Shown here: piece by piece, positions 36,535 to 46,000 of the stretch
Layout: each line of letters begins with the position of its first letter
Position numbering within the stretch: position 1 is the first letter of the stretch
NCBI RefSeq assembly: GCF_000230695.2
Contig: NC_020541.1
Location: 4,161,491-4,225,490 of the forward strand
DNA from: Rhodanobacter denitrificans
Lineage (GTDB): Bacteria > Pseudomonadota > Gammaproteobacteria > Xanthomonadales > Rhodanobacteraceae
Direction: 5' to 3'
Length of the DNA: 64,000 bases
Translations under genes and position numbers: made by a program
Notes under the pieces: model-generated
What the model was told of the DNA's origin: nothing
What the model saw: only the letters and a program-made list of their open reading frames with translations
The model's database searches: none

Positions 36535-36637
36535 GGGGTGCTCCGGCTGGGAAGACATGCCCGCCAAGATGGTCCTGTTCGCGCTCCAATCCAAGCGGCG
36601 TCACCGGAACGGATCGTTCCGGTGGCGCGACACCGGC

Positions 36638-37384
36638 TCAGTCGAGCCAGCGAAAGGCCCGGCGCAACTCGGCCATGGCGTGGTCCGGAAACCAGCGCCC
36701 GTGCGCCAGCACCACGCGCTGCGGCCGCCACGCCAGCATCCGTGCCAGGCAAGCGCGCGCCTGGCGTTTGCGGCCCAGAAAGGTCAGGCGCATGTCCGAT
36801 GGCGCCTTGCCATCGGGATCCAGTACGCCACCCAGCCGGGCCAGCCAGCGCATCGGGCCGTGCAGCCTGGCGAGTTCAAAATTCTCGATCAGGTCGGTGA
36901 GGATCAGCGTACCGCTGGCGCCATGCAGGAACACGAACTCCTGCATGACGCGACTGCCGCGGAAGCGCAGCTGCTCGATGCTGCCGGCCCAGTCTGGTGG
37001 CGGCGCATCGTCCAGATCGGCGTCGAAATGCACCTCGATCCGCTGGCTGGCAGCGCGCTGGCGCACCCCGGGCGAAGCCCACGCCGTGGCGTGCGGATAG
37101 CGCCGCTTCCACGCGGCGATGTGGGCGTAATGAAGCAGGTTGGGCGACACCAGGTGGTGCACCGGGCCGAGCGCATCGATCGCCTCGAACAGGTCCGCGT
37201 CGGGCGCGATCGGCGAGTGGCACCACAGCCCGCCGTCAGGCAACCGCACCACCGTCATGCGGGTAGGGAACGGCATGCGCAGGCCCAGCGCCGCCATCGC
37301 CACCACCGGACCGTCGACGATCCAGATGCCGGCGGCGACCGGCTTCAACGTGTTGAGCGGGGTATACAAGCCGAGTTCCGTCAC
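36638..37384 (-). CDS. DUF4336 protein, metallo-beta-lactamase-like
   Basis: 248 residues from GTG 37384 (GAGG about nine bases upstream). DUF4336 features include [80 protein letters not shown] and [12 protein letters not shown]. The fold resembles a metallo-beta-lactamase, though the HxHxDH motif is replaced ([11 protein letters not shown]), so activity is uncertain. Function unknown. Located downstream of a REP-like palindrome. Confidence 0.8.
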   Translation of the reverse strand: MTELGLYTPLNTLKPVAAGIWIVDGPVVAMAALGLRMPFPTRMTVVRLPDGGLWCHSPIAPDADLFEAIDALGPVHHLVSPNLLHYAHIAAWKRRYPHATAWASPGVRQRAASQRIEVHFDADLDDAPPPDWAGSIEQLRFRGSRVMQEFVFLHGASGTLILTDLIENFELARLHGPMRWLARLGGVLDPDGKAPSDMRLTFLGRKRQARACLARMLAWRPQRVVLAHGRWFPDHAMAELRRAFRWLD

Positions 37385-37403
37385 GAATGACCTCGCGGGT
37401 GCT

Positions 37404-37424
37404 GCAGGAGCCCGCTTGCGGGCG
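37404..37424. repeat. REP-like palindrome
   Basis: GCAGGAGCCCGCTTGCGGGC is the clearest copy of the dispersed repeat family, with CCCGC/GCGGG arms around TT. Confidence 0.55.
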
Positions 37425-37461
37425 ATGGTTTGCTCCGGTTCCCGAATCCGATTCCCGGCCC

Positions 37462-38139
37462 TCAATGCACCCAGTGGCCGCTGCGCTGGCGCGGCGGCGA
37501 ACTGTCGTCGTCGTCGGCTGGACGCTGCTGCAGCACCATCGCCTCGACTTCCGCCTCGGTGGCGGGCTTGGCCTGCCAATACTGGTTCACCGCGCCGAGC
37601 ACGGCCGGCACCTGGGCCAGGCATTCGTCGTATTCGTCGTCGCTGAGCTTCTCGAACTCGGCGTCGGCGCTGAGGATGCCTTCGTCCACCGCCAGCGCCA
37701 TCACCGGGCCGAGCAGTTCCATCAGCTGCGGATCCTCGGCCAGCCGGCTCTCCCACAGCCCGGCGCGCAGGTCGATGCCGCGGCTGAAACCTTCGCACCA
37801 GCCGGCGGCGGACAGCATCGGGCCGCCCTCCAGCTCGACCTCGCCGAGGATCGGCTCGTAGGCGTCGACCTCGAGCTCGGCGACGATCGAATCGTTGAGC
37901 TTGGCCAGCAGTGCCAGCACCCGGTTGCCTTCGTCCTCGTCGGTGAACGGCTCGTGCAGCACCTCGGGCAGCCACTCGTCCGGCAGCACCAGCAGCGGGC
38001 CGACTGCCAGCGCCGAGAGCAGGCCGTGCACGCCATCCAGCAGCAGGTCGCCTTCGCCGGTGTGCGCGCGCAGGTAGCGGTCCAGTTCATCCAGCTCGTT
38101 GTCGTCCAGCGAGCTGGGCCATTCGCTTTTTGCAGTCAT
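37462..38139 (-). CDS. YecA/UPF0149 family protein
   Basis: 225 residues from ATG 38139. It is an acidic, helical protein with the UPF0149 pattern: [60 protein letters not shown] and [18 protein letters not shown]. It lacks the C-terminal SEC-C zinc motif found in some YecA proteins and ends instead in a charged tail. Molecular function is not established. Start and the xthA stop overlap (ATGA), so both genes form an operon. Confidence 0.82.
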   Translation of the reverse strand: MTAKSEWPSSLDDNELDELDRYLRAHTGEGDLLLDGVHGLLSALAVGPLLVLPDEWLPEVLHEPFTDEDEGNRVLALLAKLNDSIVAELEVDAYEPILGEVELEGGPMLSAAGWCEGFSRGIDLRAGLWESRLAEDPQLMELLGPVMALAVDEGILSADAEFEKLSDDEYDECLAQVPAVLGAVNQYWQAKPATEAEVEAMVLQQRPADDDDSSPPRQRSGHWVH

Positions 38140-38948
38140 GTCGTTCGGAGATCCAGGTCCAGCGTCACCGGCGTGTGGTCCGAAGGTCGCTCCCAGCGGC
38201 GCGGCTCACGGTCGATCGCCGCCGCGGTGGCGGCGGATTTCAGGGCATCGCCGATCAGGATCAGATCGATGCGCAGACCCATGTTGCGGCGGAACGCGGC
38301 CTGCCGGTAATCCCACCAGCTGTAGTGCCCGGGCTCCGCCTGGAACAGCCGGAAGCTGTCGTGCAGGCCGAGGTCGGTGATCGCCTTCAGCGCGGCGCGC
38401 TCCGGCGGCGAGCACAGGATGTCCGCGCCCCAGGCCACCGGGTCGTAGACGTCGCGGTCGTCCGGGCAGATGTTGAAGTCTCCCAGCACGACCAGGTTCG
38501 GGTGGCGTTCCAGCTCATGCGCCAGGAACTCGCGCACCTTGGCCAGCCAGTCCAGCTTGTACGCGTACTTCTCGTCGCCGACCGCCTTGCCGTTGACTAC
38601 ATAGAGATTCACCACGCGCAGCGTCTGCCGCGGACCCGAGGCGGGGTCGCCGACGCTGGCGGCGAGGATCCGTCGCTGCGGATCATGCAGGCCGGGAATG
38701 TCGGTGACCACCTCGCCAAAGTCGTCATGGACGCCGTCGCGGGCCAGGATCGCCACCCCGTTGTAGGTCTTCTGGCCCGAATACACCGCCCGATAGCCCG
38801 CCGCCGCCAGCTCGTCCACCGGAAACTTCGCGTCCTCCAGCTTGGTTTCCTGCAGCGCCACCACGTCCGGCCGCGTGTCGGCCAGCCACTGGGTCAGCTG
38901 CGGCAGGCGCACCTTCAGCGAGTTGACGTTCCACGAGGCGATCTTCAT
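38136..38948 (-). CDS. xthA: Exodeoxyribonuclease III / AP endonuclease
   Basis: 270 residues from ATG 38948. It is a Mg-dependent 3'-exonuclease and AP endonuclease of base-excision repair. The N-terminal MKIASWNVNSLKVRLPQL, VVALQETKLEDAKFP (metal-binding Glu), VVLGDFNICPDDRDVYDP (Asp and Asn of the active site) and the C-terminal SDHTPVTLDLDL (catalytic His) are complete. Size matches E. coli Xth. Its stop overlaps the start of the YecA-like gene. Confidence 0.94.
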   Translation of the reverse strand: MKIASWNVNSLKVRLPQLTQWLADTRPDVVALQETKLEDAKFPVDELAAAGYRAVYSGQKTYNGVAILARDGVHDDFGEVVTDIPGLHDPQRRILAASVGDPASGPRQTLRVVNLYVVNGKAVGDEKYAYKLDWLAKVREFLAHELERHPNLVVLGDFNICPDDRDVYDPVAWGADILCSPPERAALKAITDLGLHDSFRLFQAEPGHYSWWDYRQAAFRRNMGLRIDLILIGDALKSAATAAAIDREPRRWERPSDHTPVTLDLDLRTT

Positions 38949-39170
38949 GGCGCCATTGTACGGGATGCGCCGCTGGCCCCCGCGGCGCGGGCAGGTTTGA
39001 CCGGGCGGCGAGCCAAGATGAACGGAGGCGGTGAAAAACCCCCCGGAACGCTTGTTCCAGTGTATGCTGTCCGAGCAAGAATCCGAGGAAACTCCTATTT
39101 TTGCTTCTTTTGCGGCCCGTGCCTTGCGCACCCGGACGCAAACACTTCCATGCTTCAAAGGTAAAGTTAC

Positions 39171-39380
39171 ATGTCGGATCGTCAGAGCGGTACAGTCAAG
39201 TGGTTCAACGACGCCAAGGGTTTTGGCTTCATCACCCCGGAAAGCGGTGATGACCTGTTCGTGCATTTCCGCGCGATCCAGGGCACGGGCTTCAAGTCCC
39301 TGCAGGAAGGTCAGCGCGTCACGTTCATCGTCACCAAGGGCCAGAAAGGCCTGCAGGCTGAGGAAGTCCAGGCGGTCTGA
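39171..39380 (+). CDS. Cold-shock protein (CspA family)
   Basis: 69 residues from ATG 39171 with AAAGGTAAAG upstream. It is a single OB-fold RNA chaperone with RNP1 KGFGFITPE and RNP2 DLFVHFRAI, ending in [10 protein letters not shown]. The 222-bp space back to xthA leaves room for a long 5' leader of the kind that regulates csp mRNAs. A strong terminator follows 30 bp after the stop, so it is monocistronic. Confidence 0.95.
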   Translation: MSDRQSGTVKWFNDAKGFGFITPESGDDLFVHFRAIQGTGFKSLQEGQRVTFIVTKGQKGLQAEEVQAV

Positions 39381-39410
39381 AGTCCCACGGACTCCAAACC
39401 CCTGAAAAAA

Positions 39411-39434
39411 AGCCCGCTTCGGCGGGTTTTTTTT
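39411..39434 (+). terminator. Rho-independent terminator of the cold-shock gene
   Basis: AGCCCGCTTCGGCGGG followed by TTTTTTTT gives a stable hairpin with a TTCG-type loop and a U-run; AAAAAAA on the other side makes it usable from both strands, including after prlC. Confidence 0.92.
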
Positions 39435-39440
39435 GCTTCA

Positions 39441-39464
39441 CAGGAGCCCGCTGACGGGCTCCCG
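39441..39464. repeat. REP-like palindrome
   Basis: CAGGAGCCCGCTGACGGGCT and CCCG form an inverted repeat of the same family as 37404 and 59151, directly after the csp terminator. Confidence 0.5.
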
Positions 39465-39485
39465 TGGACGGGCCGGCGATGGTGT

Positions 39486-41543
39486 TCAGGCCAGCCCGTG
39501 GCTGCGCAGCAACGCCTCCGGTTCCGGCTTGCGGCCGCGGAAGGCGACGAAACTTTCCAGCGCCGGGCGGCTGGCGCCGACGGCAAGAAACTCGCGGCGG
39601 AAGCGCTCGCCGGTGGCGCGGTCGATCACGCTGCCACCTTCTGCCGCGCGCTGCTCGAACGCACCGAACGCGTCGGCACTGAGCAGTTCGGCCCACAGGT
39701 AGCTGTAGTAACCGGCCGCGTAGCCGCCGGCGAAGATGTGGCTGAAGCCGTGCGGGAAGCGCTGCCACGCTGGCGGGTGCAGCACCGCGACCTGCTTGCG
39801 CACGTCTTCCAGCACGGCCAGCGCGCGCGCACCCTGCGCCGGGTCGTACTCCAGGTGCAGCAGGAAATCGAACAGCGCGAATTCCAGCTGGCGCACCAGG
39901 AACAGGCCGGCGTGGAAGTGCCGCGCCGCCAGCATGCGTTCGAACAGTTCGTCGGGCAGCCGTTCGCCGGTCTGCCAGTGCCGGGCGAACAGGTCCAGCG
40001 CCTCGCGGTTCCAGCCGAAGTTCTCCATGAATTGGCTGGGCAGCTCCACCGCATCCCATTCCACGCCGTCGATGCCGCCGATCGAGGGCAGCGCAATCTC
40101 GGTGAGCAGGTGGTGCAGGCCGTGGCCGAATTCGTGGAACAGGGTCAGCACGTCGTCATGGGTGAGCAGGGCCGGCTTGCCCTCGGTGGGCGGCGCGAAG
40201 TTGCAGGTGAGGAACGCCACCGGCAGCTGCATGTGCTCACCATCGTCGAAGCGGGCACGGCAGACGTCCATCCATGCGCCGCCGCGCTTGCCGTTGCGTG
40301 CGTAGAGATCCACGTAGACACCGGCGAACACGCGGCCGGCGGCGTCGCGCACGTCGTAGTAGCGCACCCCGGGATGCCACACGTCGACGCCCTCGCGCAC
40401 GGCGAGGGTGATGCCGTAGAGTTTTTCGGCGAGGCCGAACAGGCCGTCGATCACCGCCGGCAGCGGGAAGTACGGCTTCAGCTGTTCCTCGTCCAGCGCG
40501 TAGTCGCGCTGGCGCAGCTTCTCCGCGGCGTAGCCGACGTCCCACGATTCGAGGTTGTCGAGTTTCAGCTCGGTGCTGGCGAACTCGCGCAGCCGCGCCA
40601 GCTCGCGCTGCGCCACCGGCTTCGCGCGTACGGCCAGGTCGTGCAGGAATTCCAGCACCTCGGTCGGCGAGGCGGCCATCTTGGTCGCCAGCGACTCCTC
40701 CGCCGCATTGGCGAAGCCGAGCAGCTGCGCCGCCTCGTGCCGCAGCGCCATGATCCGCTCGATGCGCGCGCCGTTGTCGAACTTGCCCGCGTCCGGCCCC
40801 TGGTCGGAGGCGCGCGTCTGGTAGGCCCAGTACACCCGCTCGCGCAGGCCGCGGTTGTCGGCATAGGTCAGCACGGCCTGCACGCTGGGCTGCTTCAGGG
40901 TGACCAGATAGCCGTCCAGCTGCTGGTCCTCCGCGTATTGGCGCAGCACCGCGCGGCCGGACTCGGGCACGCCGGCAAGGTCGCGCTCGTCGGTGACGTG
41001 TTCGTGCCACGCCTCGCTGGCATCCAGCACGGCATTGGAGAATTCGGTGGAAAGGCGGCTCAGCTCGACCCCGATCGCGCGGAAGCGCGAACGCGCCGGC
41101 TCCTCCAGCGCCACGCCGGACAAGCGGAAATCGCGCAGCGCATGTTCGACCAGCGCGCGCTCGGGCCGCGGCAGCGCGGCGAAATCCGCCGCCGCGGCCA
41201 GCGCCTGCACCGCGGCGTACAGCTCGCGGTTCTGGCCCAGCTCGATCGCGTGCTCGGTGAGCTTCTCCTCGGCCGGCCCGTAGACCTTGCGCAAGGCTTC
41301 GCTGTCGGCCACCGCATGCAGGTGCGACACCGGCGCCCAGGCCCGCGCCAAGCGCTGCTCCAGCCGCTCCTGGGTCAGCATCACGTGGCCGAAATCGCGC
41401 GGCGCGCCGGGCGCGACCAGCGCGTCGATGCCGGCGCGATAGTCGGCCAGGAGGGCGTCGATCGCCGGCTCGACGTGTTCGGGAAGGATCTGCGCGAACG
41501 CCGGCAGCGTGTCGTCGGCCAGCAGCGGGTTGGGGTGACTCAT
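39486..41543 (-). CDS. prlC: Oligopeptidase A (M3 metallopeptidase)
   Basis: 685 residues from ATG 41543. It is a cytosolic zinc peptidase that degrades signal peptides and other short peptides. The thermolysin-type motif LFHEFGHGLHHLLTE (residues about 466-480) with the third ligand Glu in DGVEWDAVELPSQFMENF is intact. The opening NPLLADDTLPAFAQILPEHV and the overall length match the family. Its start lies 88 bp from the divergent carbonic-anhydrase gene. Confidence 0.94.
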   Translation of the reverse strand: MSHPNPLLADDTLPAFAQILPEHVEPAIDALLADYRAGIDALVAPGAPRDFGHVMLTQERLEQRLARAWAPVSHLHAVADSEALRKVYGPAEEKLTEHAIELGQNRELYAAVQALAAAADFAALPRPERALVEHALRDFRLSGVALEEPARSRFRAIGVELSRLSTEFSNAVLDASEAWHEHVTDERDLAGVPESGRAVLRQYAEDQQLDGYLVTLKQPSVQAVLTYADNRGLRERVYWAYQTRASDQGPDAGKFDNGARIERIMALRHEAAQLLGFANAAEESLATKMAASPTEVLEFLHDLAVRAKPVAQRELARLREFASTELKLDNLESWDVGYAAEKLRQRDYALDEEQLKPYFPLPAVIDGLFGLAEKLYGITLAVREGVDVWHPGVRYYDVRDAAGRVFAGVYVDLYARNGKRGGAWMDVCRARFDDGEHMQLPVAFLTCNFAPPTEGKPALLTHDDVLTLFHEFGHGLHHLLTEIALPSIGGIDGVEWDAVELPSQFMENFGWNREALDLFARHWQTGERLPDELFERMLAARHFHAGLFLVRQLEFALFDFLLHLEYDPAQGARALAVLEDVRKQVAVLHPPAWQRFPHGFSHIFAGGYAAGYYSYLWAELLSADAFGAFEQRAAEGGSVIDRATGERFRREFLAVGASRPALESFVAFRGRKPEPEALLRSHGLA

Positions 41544-41630
41544 GGACGCTCCTTTGCGAAGCCGCCAGCGTGGCGACCCCGCCGGCCGAAATCAAGCGCG
41601 GCGGCGTGACGGCGCCGCTAGAATGCCCGG

Positions 41631-42164
41631 ATGAATCCCCTGCGCAGCTTCAAGGGCATCGCGCCCCGCCTCGGCCAGCGCGTCTACCTCGACCCCGCCG
41701 CCAGCGTGATCGGCGACGTGGCGCTCGGCGACGACGTCTCGATCTGGCCCGGCGCGGTGCTGCGCGGCGACGTCAACCATATCCGTGTCGGTGCGAAGAC
41801 CAGCATCCAGGACGGCGCGATCGTGCACGTCGCCCACGCCGGCCCATACGGCCCGGGCTACCCGTGCCTGATCGGCGAGGGCGTCACCGTCGGCCATGCC
41901 GCGGTGGTGCATGCCTGCACGATCGGCGACTACTGCCTGATCGGCATGCACGCCAGCGTGCTGGATGGCGCGGTGGTGATGAAGCACGGCTTCGTCGGCG
42001 CCGGCGCGCTGGTGCCGCCGGGCAAGATGGTCGGCGAGCGCGAGCTGTGGCTGGGCAACCCGGCAAAGTTCGTGCGCCTGCTCAGCGACCGCCAGATCGA
42101 GCAGCTGCACTATTCCGCCGATCACTACGTGCGCCTGAAGGACGCCTACCTGGCGTCCGCCTGA
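41631..42164 (+). CDS. Gamma-carbonic anhydrase family protein (YrdA-like)
   Basis: 177 residues from ATG 41631. It is a left-handed beta-helix of hexapeptide repeats: VIGDVALGDDVSIWPGAVLR, GAKTSIQDGAIVHVAHAG, VGHAAVVHACTIGDYCLIGM and HASVLDGAVVMKHGFVGAGA. The three zinc-binding histidines (VHVAHAG, VGHAAVVHA) are recognisable. Many YrdA-type members lack measurable carbonic anhydrase activity, so only the family is certain. It is next to and divergent from prlC, a common pairing in this group. Confidence 0.9.
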   Translation: MNPLRSFKGIAPRLGQRVYLDPAASVIGDVALGDDVSIWPGAVLRGDVNHIRVGAKTSIQDGAIVHVAHAGPYGPGYPCLIGEGVTVGHAAVVHACTIGDYCLIGMHASVLDGAVVMKHGFVGAGALVPPGKMVGERELWLGNPAKFVRLLSDRQIEQLHYSADHYVRLKDAYLASA

Positions 42165-42171
42165 GGCGGTG

Positions 42172-42723
42172 TCACAGCGCCGCGCCGCGCGCGGCGTTCG
42201 CCTGGCGGATACGCTCGGCTTCCGCCTCGTGCTGCCGCGCCTCGATGTTGCGCGCGGCGGAAAGTTTGCCGCCGAGCAGGGCGAGGGTGAAGTTGTCGCG
42301 GTCGAACTCGCGCAGCAGGTCGATCTCGCGGCGCGCTTCGTCCAGCCCCTTCTGGTTGATGGTGCGCTCGATCTCCTCCGAGGCTCGCGGGAACGATTCG
42401 CGCAGGGCCTCGTTGGCGGTCTTGTTGTCCGGCTCCAGCTGCAGCACGCTGAGGTAGAACTCGAAGGCATTGCTGCCGGCCGGCGCGACCAGCCGCCCGT
42501 CGTGCATCGCGTCGCGGGCCAGGCCGAGCAGGATCGCGCTGCCGCTTTGCGCGTCGTCGCCTGGCGCCCCTGCCGCACCCGCCGCGGCGGGTGCGGCCAC
42601 ATTCAACGTGGCGTTCGTCGTCGCCCGGGTGTACCAGAAGACGCCGCCGACGCCGGCCAGCAGGAGCAGACAGACAAGCGTGATCGCGTATCGGTGCGAT
42701 ACGACGGGAAGAAAACGGGGCAT
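42172..42723 (-). CDS. Membrane-anchored helical protein of unknown function
   Basis: 183 residues from ATG 42723. One membrane segment (YAITLVCLLLLAGVGGVFWY, about 12-31) is followed by an alanine- and glycine-rich linker and a helical region with a TPR-like stretch (AFEFYLSVLQLEPDNKTANE and ARREIDLLREFDRDNFT). The C-terminal domain should face the periplasm. Comparable proteins in this order are annotated only as hypothetical. It converges with the carbonic anhydrase gene, seven bases apart. Confidence 0.6.
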   Translation of the reverse strand: MPRFLPVVSHRYAITLVCLLLLAGVGGVFWYTRATTNATLNVAAPAAAGAAGAPGDDAQSGSAILLGLARDAMHDGRLVAPAGSNAFEFYLSVLQLEPDNKTANEALRESFPRASEEIERTINQKGLDEARREIDLLREFDRDNFTLALLGGKLSAARNIEARQHEAEAERIRQANAARGAAL

Positions 42724-42835
42724 GACACCTGCTGCGCAAACCGGTCCCGCACGCTGGAGCCCGCGTCATCGACACGCTCCCGGCGGATGCCGCCATCATC
42801 GCCGGGCCATGTTTCAGCCGCGTGGCGGCACCGCC

Positions 42836-43102
42836 TCAGCGCGCGGCCGTAGCCGCTTCCAGCTGCGCCAGCCAGGCCAGCGCATGGGCGCGATCCGCGC
42901 CGCACATCGCCGGCTCTGCACCCAGGCGGCGGCAAACCGCGGGCCGCTCGGGGCGACCGAAGATCGCGCAGCGGTGGTCGTCGGTGAGCTGCACGCAGCG
43001 CACGCCGGCCGGCTTGCCATCGGGCATGCCGGGGATCGGCGAACTGATCGAGGGGGCGATGCAGCAGGCGCCGCAGCCGGCACGACAAGCCAGCGCGTTC
43101 AC
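42836..43102 (-). CDS. YkgJ-family cysteine-cluster protein
   Basis: 88 residues from GTG 43102, overlapping the aroE stop (GTGA). It has the metal-cluster pattern of the family: CRAGCGACC near the N-terminus (residues about 6-14), then [22 protein letters not shown] and MCG, eight cysteines in all. It probably binds zinc or an Fe-S cluster. Its partner is unknown; here it is co-transcribed with aroE. Confidence 0.8.
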   Translation of the reverse strand: MNALACRAGCGACCIAPSISSPIPGMPDGKPAGVRCVQLTDDHRCAIFGRPERPAVCRRLGAEPAMCGADRAHALAWLAQLEAATAAR

Positions 43103-43929
43103 GCGGACTGCCGGCGCAGCGCCTGGTACACCGGCTCGGTATCCGGGCGCCGGCCATGCCACAGCGCGAACGCATCGGCCGCGGTTTCCACCAGCATGCC
43201 GAGGCCGTCGAACGCGTAACGTGCGCCGGCCGTCGTCGCCCAGCTCAGGAAGCTGCTGGCGGCGGTGCCATAGGAAAGGTCGTAGCACAGCGCGCGCGCG
43301 CCGACCAGCGAGGGCGGCAACTGCAGCGACACGCCCAGCACGCCGGCCGAGGTGGCGTTGACGATCAGGTCGTAGCTGCCGATGCCGGCCAGGTCGGACC
43401 AGTAGCGGGTGTGCGCACGCGCCGGCTCGCCGATCGCGTCGGCCAGCGCGTCGGCCGACGTGGCGGTGCGGCTGACGATGGTCAACGTCGCCACGCCGGC
43501 GTCCAGCAGGTTCCACGCCACGCCGTGCGCGGCACCGCCGGCGCCCAGCAGCAGCGCGGTGTGGCCGCGCAGATCCAGCCCGTGGCGCTCGGTGAGGTCG
43601 CGCACCAGGCCGTCGCCATCGGTGTTGTGCGCGGCCAGCCGGCCGGCGACCAGCGCGGTCAGCACGTTCGCGCTGCCGGCGCGGGTGGCCGCCACGCTGC
43701 GTTCGTCCGCCAGCGCGAAGGCGGCGGCCTTGTGCGGCAGGGTGACGTTGGCGCCGCGGCCGCCGTCGGCGAAGAAGCGTCGCACCGCCGCGGCAAACCC
43801 GGCCGGTTCCACGTCGATCGCACGGTACGTCAGCTCGATCTCGAACTGTCGCGCGAAGGCCTGGTGGATGGTCGGCGACAGGCTGTGCGCGATCGGATGG
43901 CCGAACACGGCGAACTGGGCGACTGGCAT
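43099..43929 (-). CDS. aroE: Shikimate dehydrogenase
   Basis: 276 residues from ATG 43929. It reduces 3-dehydroshikimate with NADPH in aromatic amino-acid synthesis. [20 protein letters not shown] (shikimate-binding Ser residues), [17 protein letters not shown] (catalytic Lys), [11 protein letters not shown] (catalytic Asp), and the nucleotide motif [20 protein letters not shown] with [11 protein letters not shown] are complete. It starts an operon with the YkgJ-like gene. Confidence 0.95.
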   Translation of the reverse strand: MPVAQFAVFGHPIAHSLSPTIHQAFARQFEIELTYRAIDVEPAGFAAAVRRFFADGGRGANVTLPHKAAAFALADERSVAATRAGSANVLTALVAGRLAAHNTDGDGLVRDLTERHGLDLRGHTALLLGAGGAAHGVAWNLLDAGVATLTIVSRTATSADALADAIGEPARAHTRYWSDLAGIGSYDLIVNATSAGVLGVSLQLPPSLVGARALCYDLSYGTAASSFLSWATTAGARYAFDGLGMLVETAADAFALWHGRRPDTEPVYQALRRQSA

Positions 43930-44042
43930 GAAGATCCCCGAGGAAGGTCCGGCCACCATTCTACAAGGCGGATTTTCTGCACGTCGCAGCCGGTGAGATG
44001 GGGGCGCGGCACCTTGCGGCCACCTTCCGGTGGAAAACTCCC

Positions 44043-44300
44043 ATGCGCCCGCAAGTCCTGCCTTCGCCGCACCACCAGCGCCTGCTCGGCGCCGCCGCAC
44101 TGTGGCTGCTCGGTGGCGGCACGTTGCTGCTGAGCACGCTGGTGCCGGCGCACACCATGCTGCTCGGCTGGACGCCGGCGTTCTGGCTGCTGGGGGCACC
44201 GCTGGTCGTGCTGCTGGCGCTGGAACCCTCCTGGCCGCGGCAGCTGCTGGCGCTGTGCCGGCCACGCCGGCGCACGGTCCGCGGCGCAGCCTGGCACTGA
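44043..44300 (+). CDS. Small membrane protein of unknown function
   Basis: 85 residues from ATG 44043; an upstream ATG at 43998 is possible. Two hydrophobic segments (LLGAAALWLLGGGTLLLSTL and PAFWLLGAPLVVLLALE) are followed by a short basic tail. I do not recognise a family. It lies between divergent aroE and the convergent RimK-like gene. Confidence 0.5.
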   Translation: MRPQVLPSPHHQRLLGAAALWLLGGGTLLLSTLVPAHTMLLGWTPAFWLLGAPLVVLLALEPSWPRQLLALCRPRRRTVRGAAWH

Positions 44301-44321
44301 GGCGGCCGGGAAACCGCTCCG

Positions 44322-45809
44322 TCAGCGGACGCCGTCACCCTGGCGCTTGCGCTCCATCCGGCGCAGGAACTCCCGCATCACGCGCAGATACAGCTCCTCG
44401 CCGAGGTAGGCGTCCTCGACGCCGGCGTCGATCGACGGGTTGTCGTTCACCTCGATCACCACCGGCTTGCTGCCGACCTGCTTCAGGTCGACACCGTAGA
44501 GACCGTCGCCGATCGGCTGGGTCGCCTTCAGCGCCAGCTTGACCACCGCCGCCGGCGCCTCCTTCAGCGCGATGGTCTCGAAGCCGCCGGATTTTGCCGT
44601 GCCCTTGGCACCGTGGTTGTAGATCTGCCAGTGGCCGCGCGACATGTAGTATTTGCAGGCGTAGATCGGCTCGCGATTGAGTACGCCGATGCGCCAGTCG
44701 AACTCGGTGTAGACGTATTCCTGCGCCAGCAGCAGCGCACTGTGCTGGAACAGGCCGCTGGCCGCGTGTGCCAGCGCGTCCTCGTCCTCGACCTTGACCA
44801 CGCCGCGCGAGAACGAGCCGTCCGGGATCTTCAGCACCAGCGGGAAGCCGAGCCGGGCCACCACTTCCTTCATGCCCTTGCTGTCGTCGCGGTAGAGGAT
44901 TTCCGTACGGGGGACAGCCAGCTTGCGCGAGACCATCAGGTCGTTGAGGTAGATCTTGTTGGTGCAGCGCAGGATCGAGCTGGGGTCGTCGATCACCACC
45001 ATGCCTTCCTTCTCGGCGCGGTGGGCGAAGCGGTAGGTGTGGTTGTCGGACGCGGTGGTCTCGCGGATAAACAGGCCGTCGTATTCGGCCAGGCGCTGGT
45101 AGTCGTTCTTGCCGATCGGGTCGACCTCGATGCCGAGCTCCCTGCCGGCGGCGACGAAGGACTTCAGCGCCTTCTTGTTCGACGGTGGCATCTGCTCCTT
45201 CGGGTCGACCAGCATCGCCAGGTCGTAGCGGAACTGGCGCCGCGCGCGCGGCTTGCGCCACAGCTTGCGCGAGAAGCGGTCGAGCTCCTCGGCGAACGCG
45301 TCCTCCTGGGTGTCGACCAGGGTGTGCAGGCCGACCGGCTTGATCGAGCTGACCTGCCACACGCGGTCGCGCTCGAACTCGATGCGCAGCAGCGGGCAGG
45401 GGAACATTTCGAACACCTGCCGGGCCAGGTCCTGCAGCGCCGGGTAGGCCGTCTCGCCAAAATAGACCAGGGTGCCGAAATCGGTGGTGTCGCGGCCGCC
45501 GGCCGGCAGGAAGTGGGTGAGCTTCTGGTTGAGGTCGTCGATGTCCAGGCCGTACAGCGAGCGCCGGCGCAGGTCGTTCACCGTGCGCACCGACGGCATC
45601 ACCTTGTGCCCGCGCGCCTCGGCCAGCAGCGACACGTAGTAGCCGGTGCCCAGGTACTTGTAGCTGCGGCACAGGTTGATCACGTGGGTGCGTTCGTCGT
45701 CGCCGCCGACCGGCTTGCGCAGATAGTCCATCGCGCTCATCACGTCGACGGACGGGTAGTACGAACTCCAGTCGGAAGCTTTTTCGACAACGATGACCAG
45801 ACGGGTCAT
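44322..45809 (-). CDS. RimK-like ATP-grasp ligase
   Basis: 495 residues from ATG 45809. An N-terminal domain of about 200 residues (VIVVEKASDWSSYYPSVDVM, INLCRSYKYLGTGYYVSLLA) precedes a C-terminal ATP-grasp fold: NDLMVSRKLAVPRTEILYRD, FPLVLKIPDGSFSRGVVKVE, LLAQEYVYTEFDWRIGVLNR and VIEVNDNPSIDAGVEDAYLG. The family ligates amino acids, usually glutamate, to a protein or peptide, but this long subgroup has no settled substrate. It is often found beside a GNAT or GNAT-peptidase C39 gene, as here (46001, divergent). Confidence 0.87.
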   Translation of the reverse strand: MTRLVIVVEKASDWSSYYPSVDVMSAMDYLRKPVGGDDERTHVINLCRSYKYLGTGYYVSLLAEARGHKVMPSVRTVNDLRRRSLYGLDIDDLNQKLTHFLPAGGRDTTDFGTLVYFGETAYPALQDLARQVFEMFPCPLLRIEFERDRVWQVSSIKPVGLHTLVDTQEDAFAEELDRFSRKLWRKPRARRQFRYDLAMLVDPKEQMPPSNKKALKSFVAAGRELGIEVDPIGKNDYQRLAEYDGLFIRETTASDNHTYRFAHRAEKEGMVVIDDPSSILRCTNKIYLNDLMVSRKLAVPRTEILYRDDSKGMKEVVARLGFPLVLKIPDGSFSRGVVKVEDEDALAHAASGLFQHSALLLAQEYVYTEFDWRIGVLNREPIYACKYYMSRGHWQIYNHGAKGTAKSGGFETIALKEAPAAVVKLALKATQPIGDGLYGVDLKQVGSKPVVIEVNDNPSIDAGVEDAYLGEELYLRVMREFLRRMERKRQGDGVR

Positions 45810-46000
45810 GGCACCACTCGGGCGATACGGCGATGGCGGGCCGCCCCGGCGCAGCGTGGGGCAGGGCGTGCAAAACGCGCAGTTTGGCACAGCGCCGGCA
45901 CGGCACAAGGGCACGCGCTGAAGGGCGAGTGAACGGCACCGGCGCGGCGCGGCAAGGCGGAATCGCCCGCATCGGCGCGGCTGCCTGCTAGAGTCCGCGC

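Noticed and set aside
36638-37384. Active metallo-beta-lactamase
   Set aside because: The HxHxDH zinc motif is not present in the matching region, so only the DUF4336 assignment is kept.
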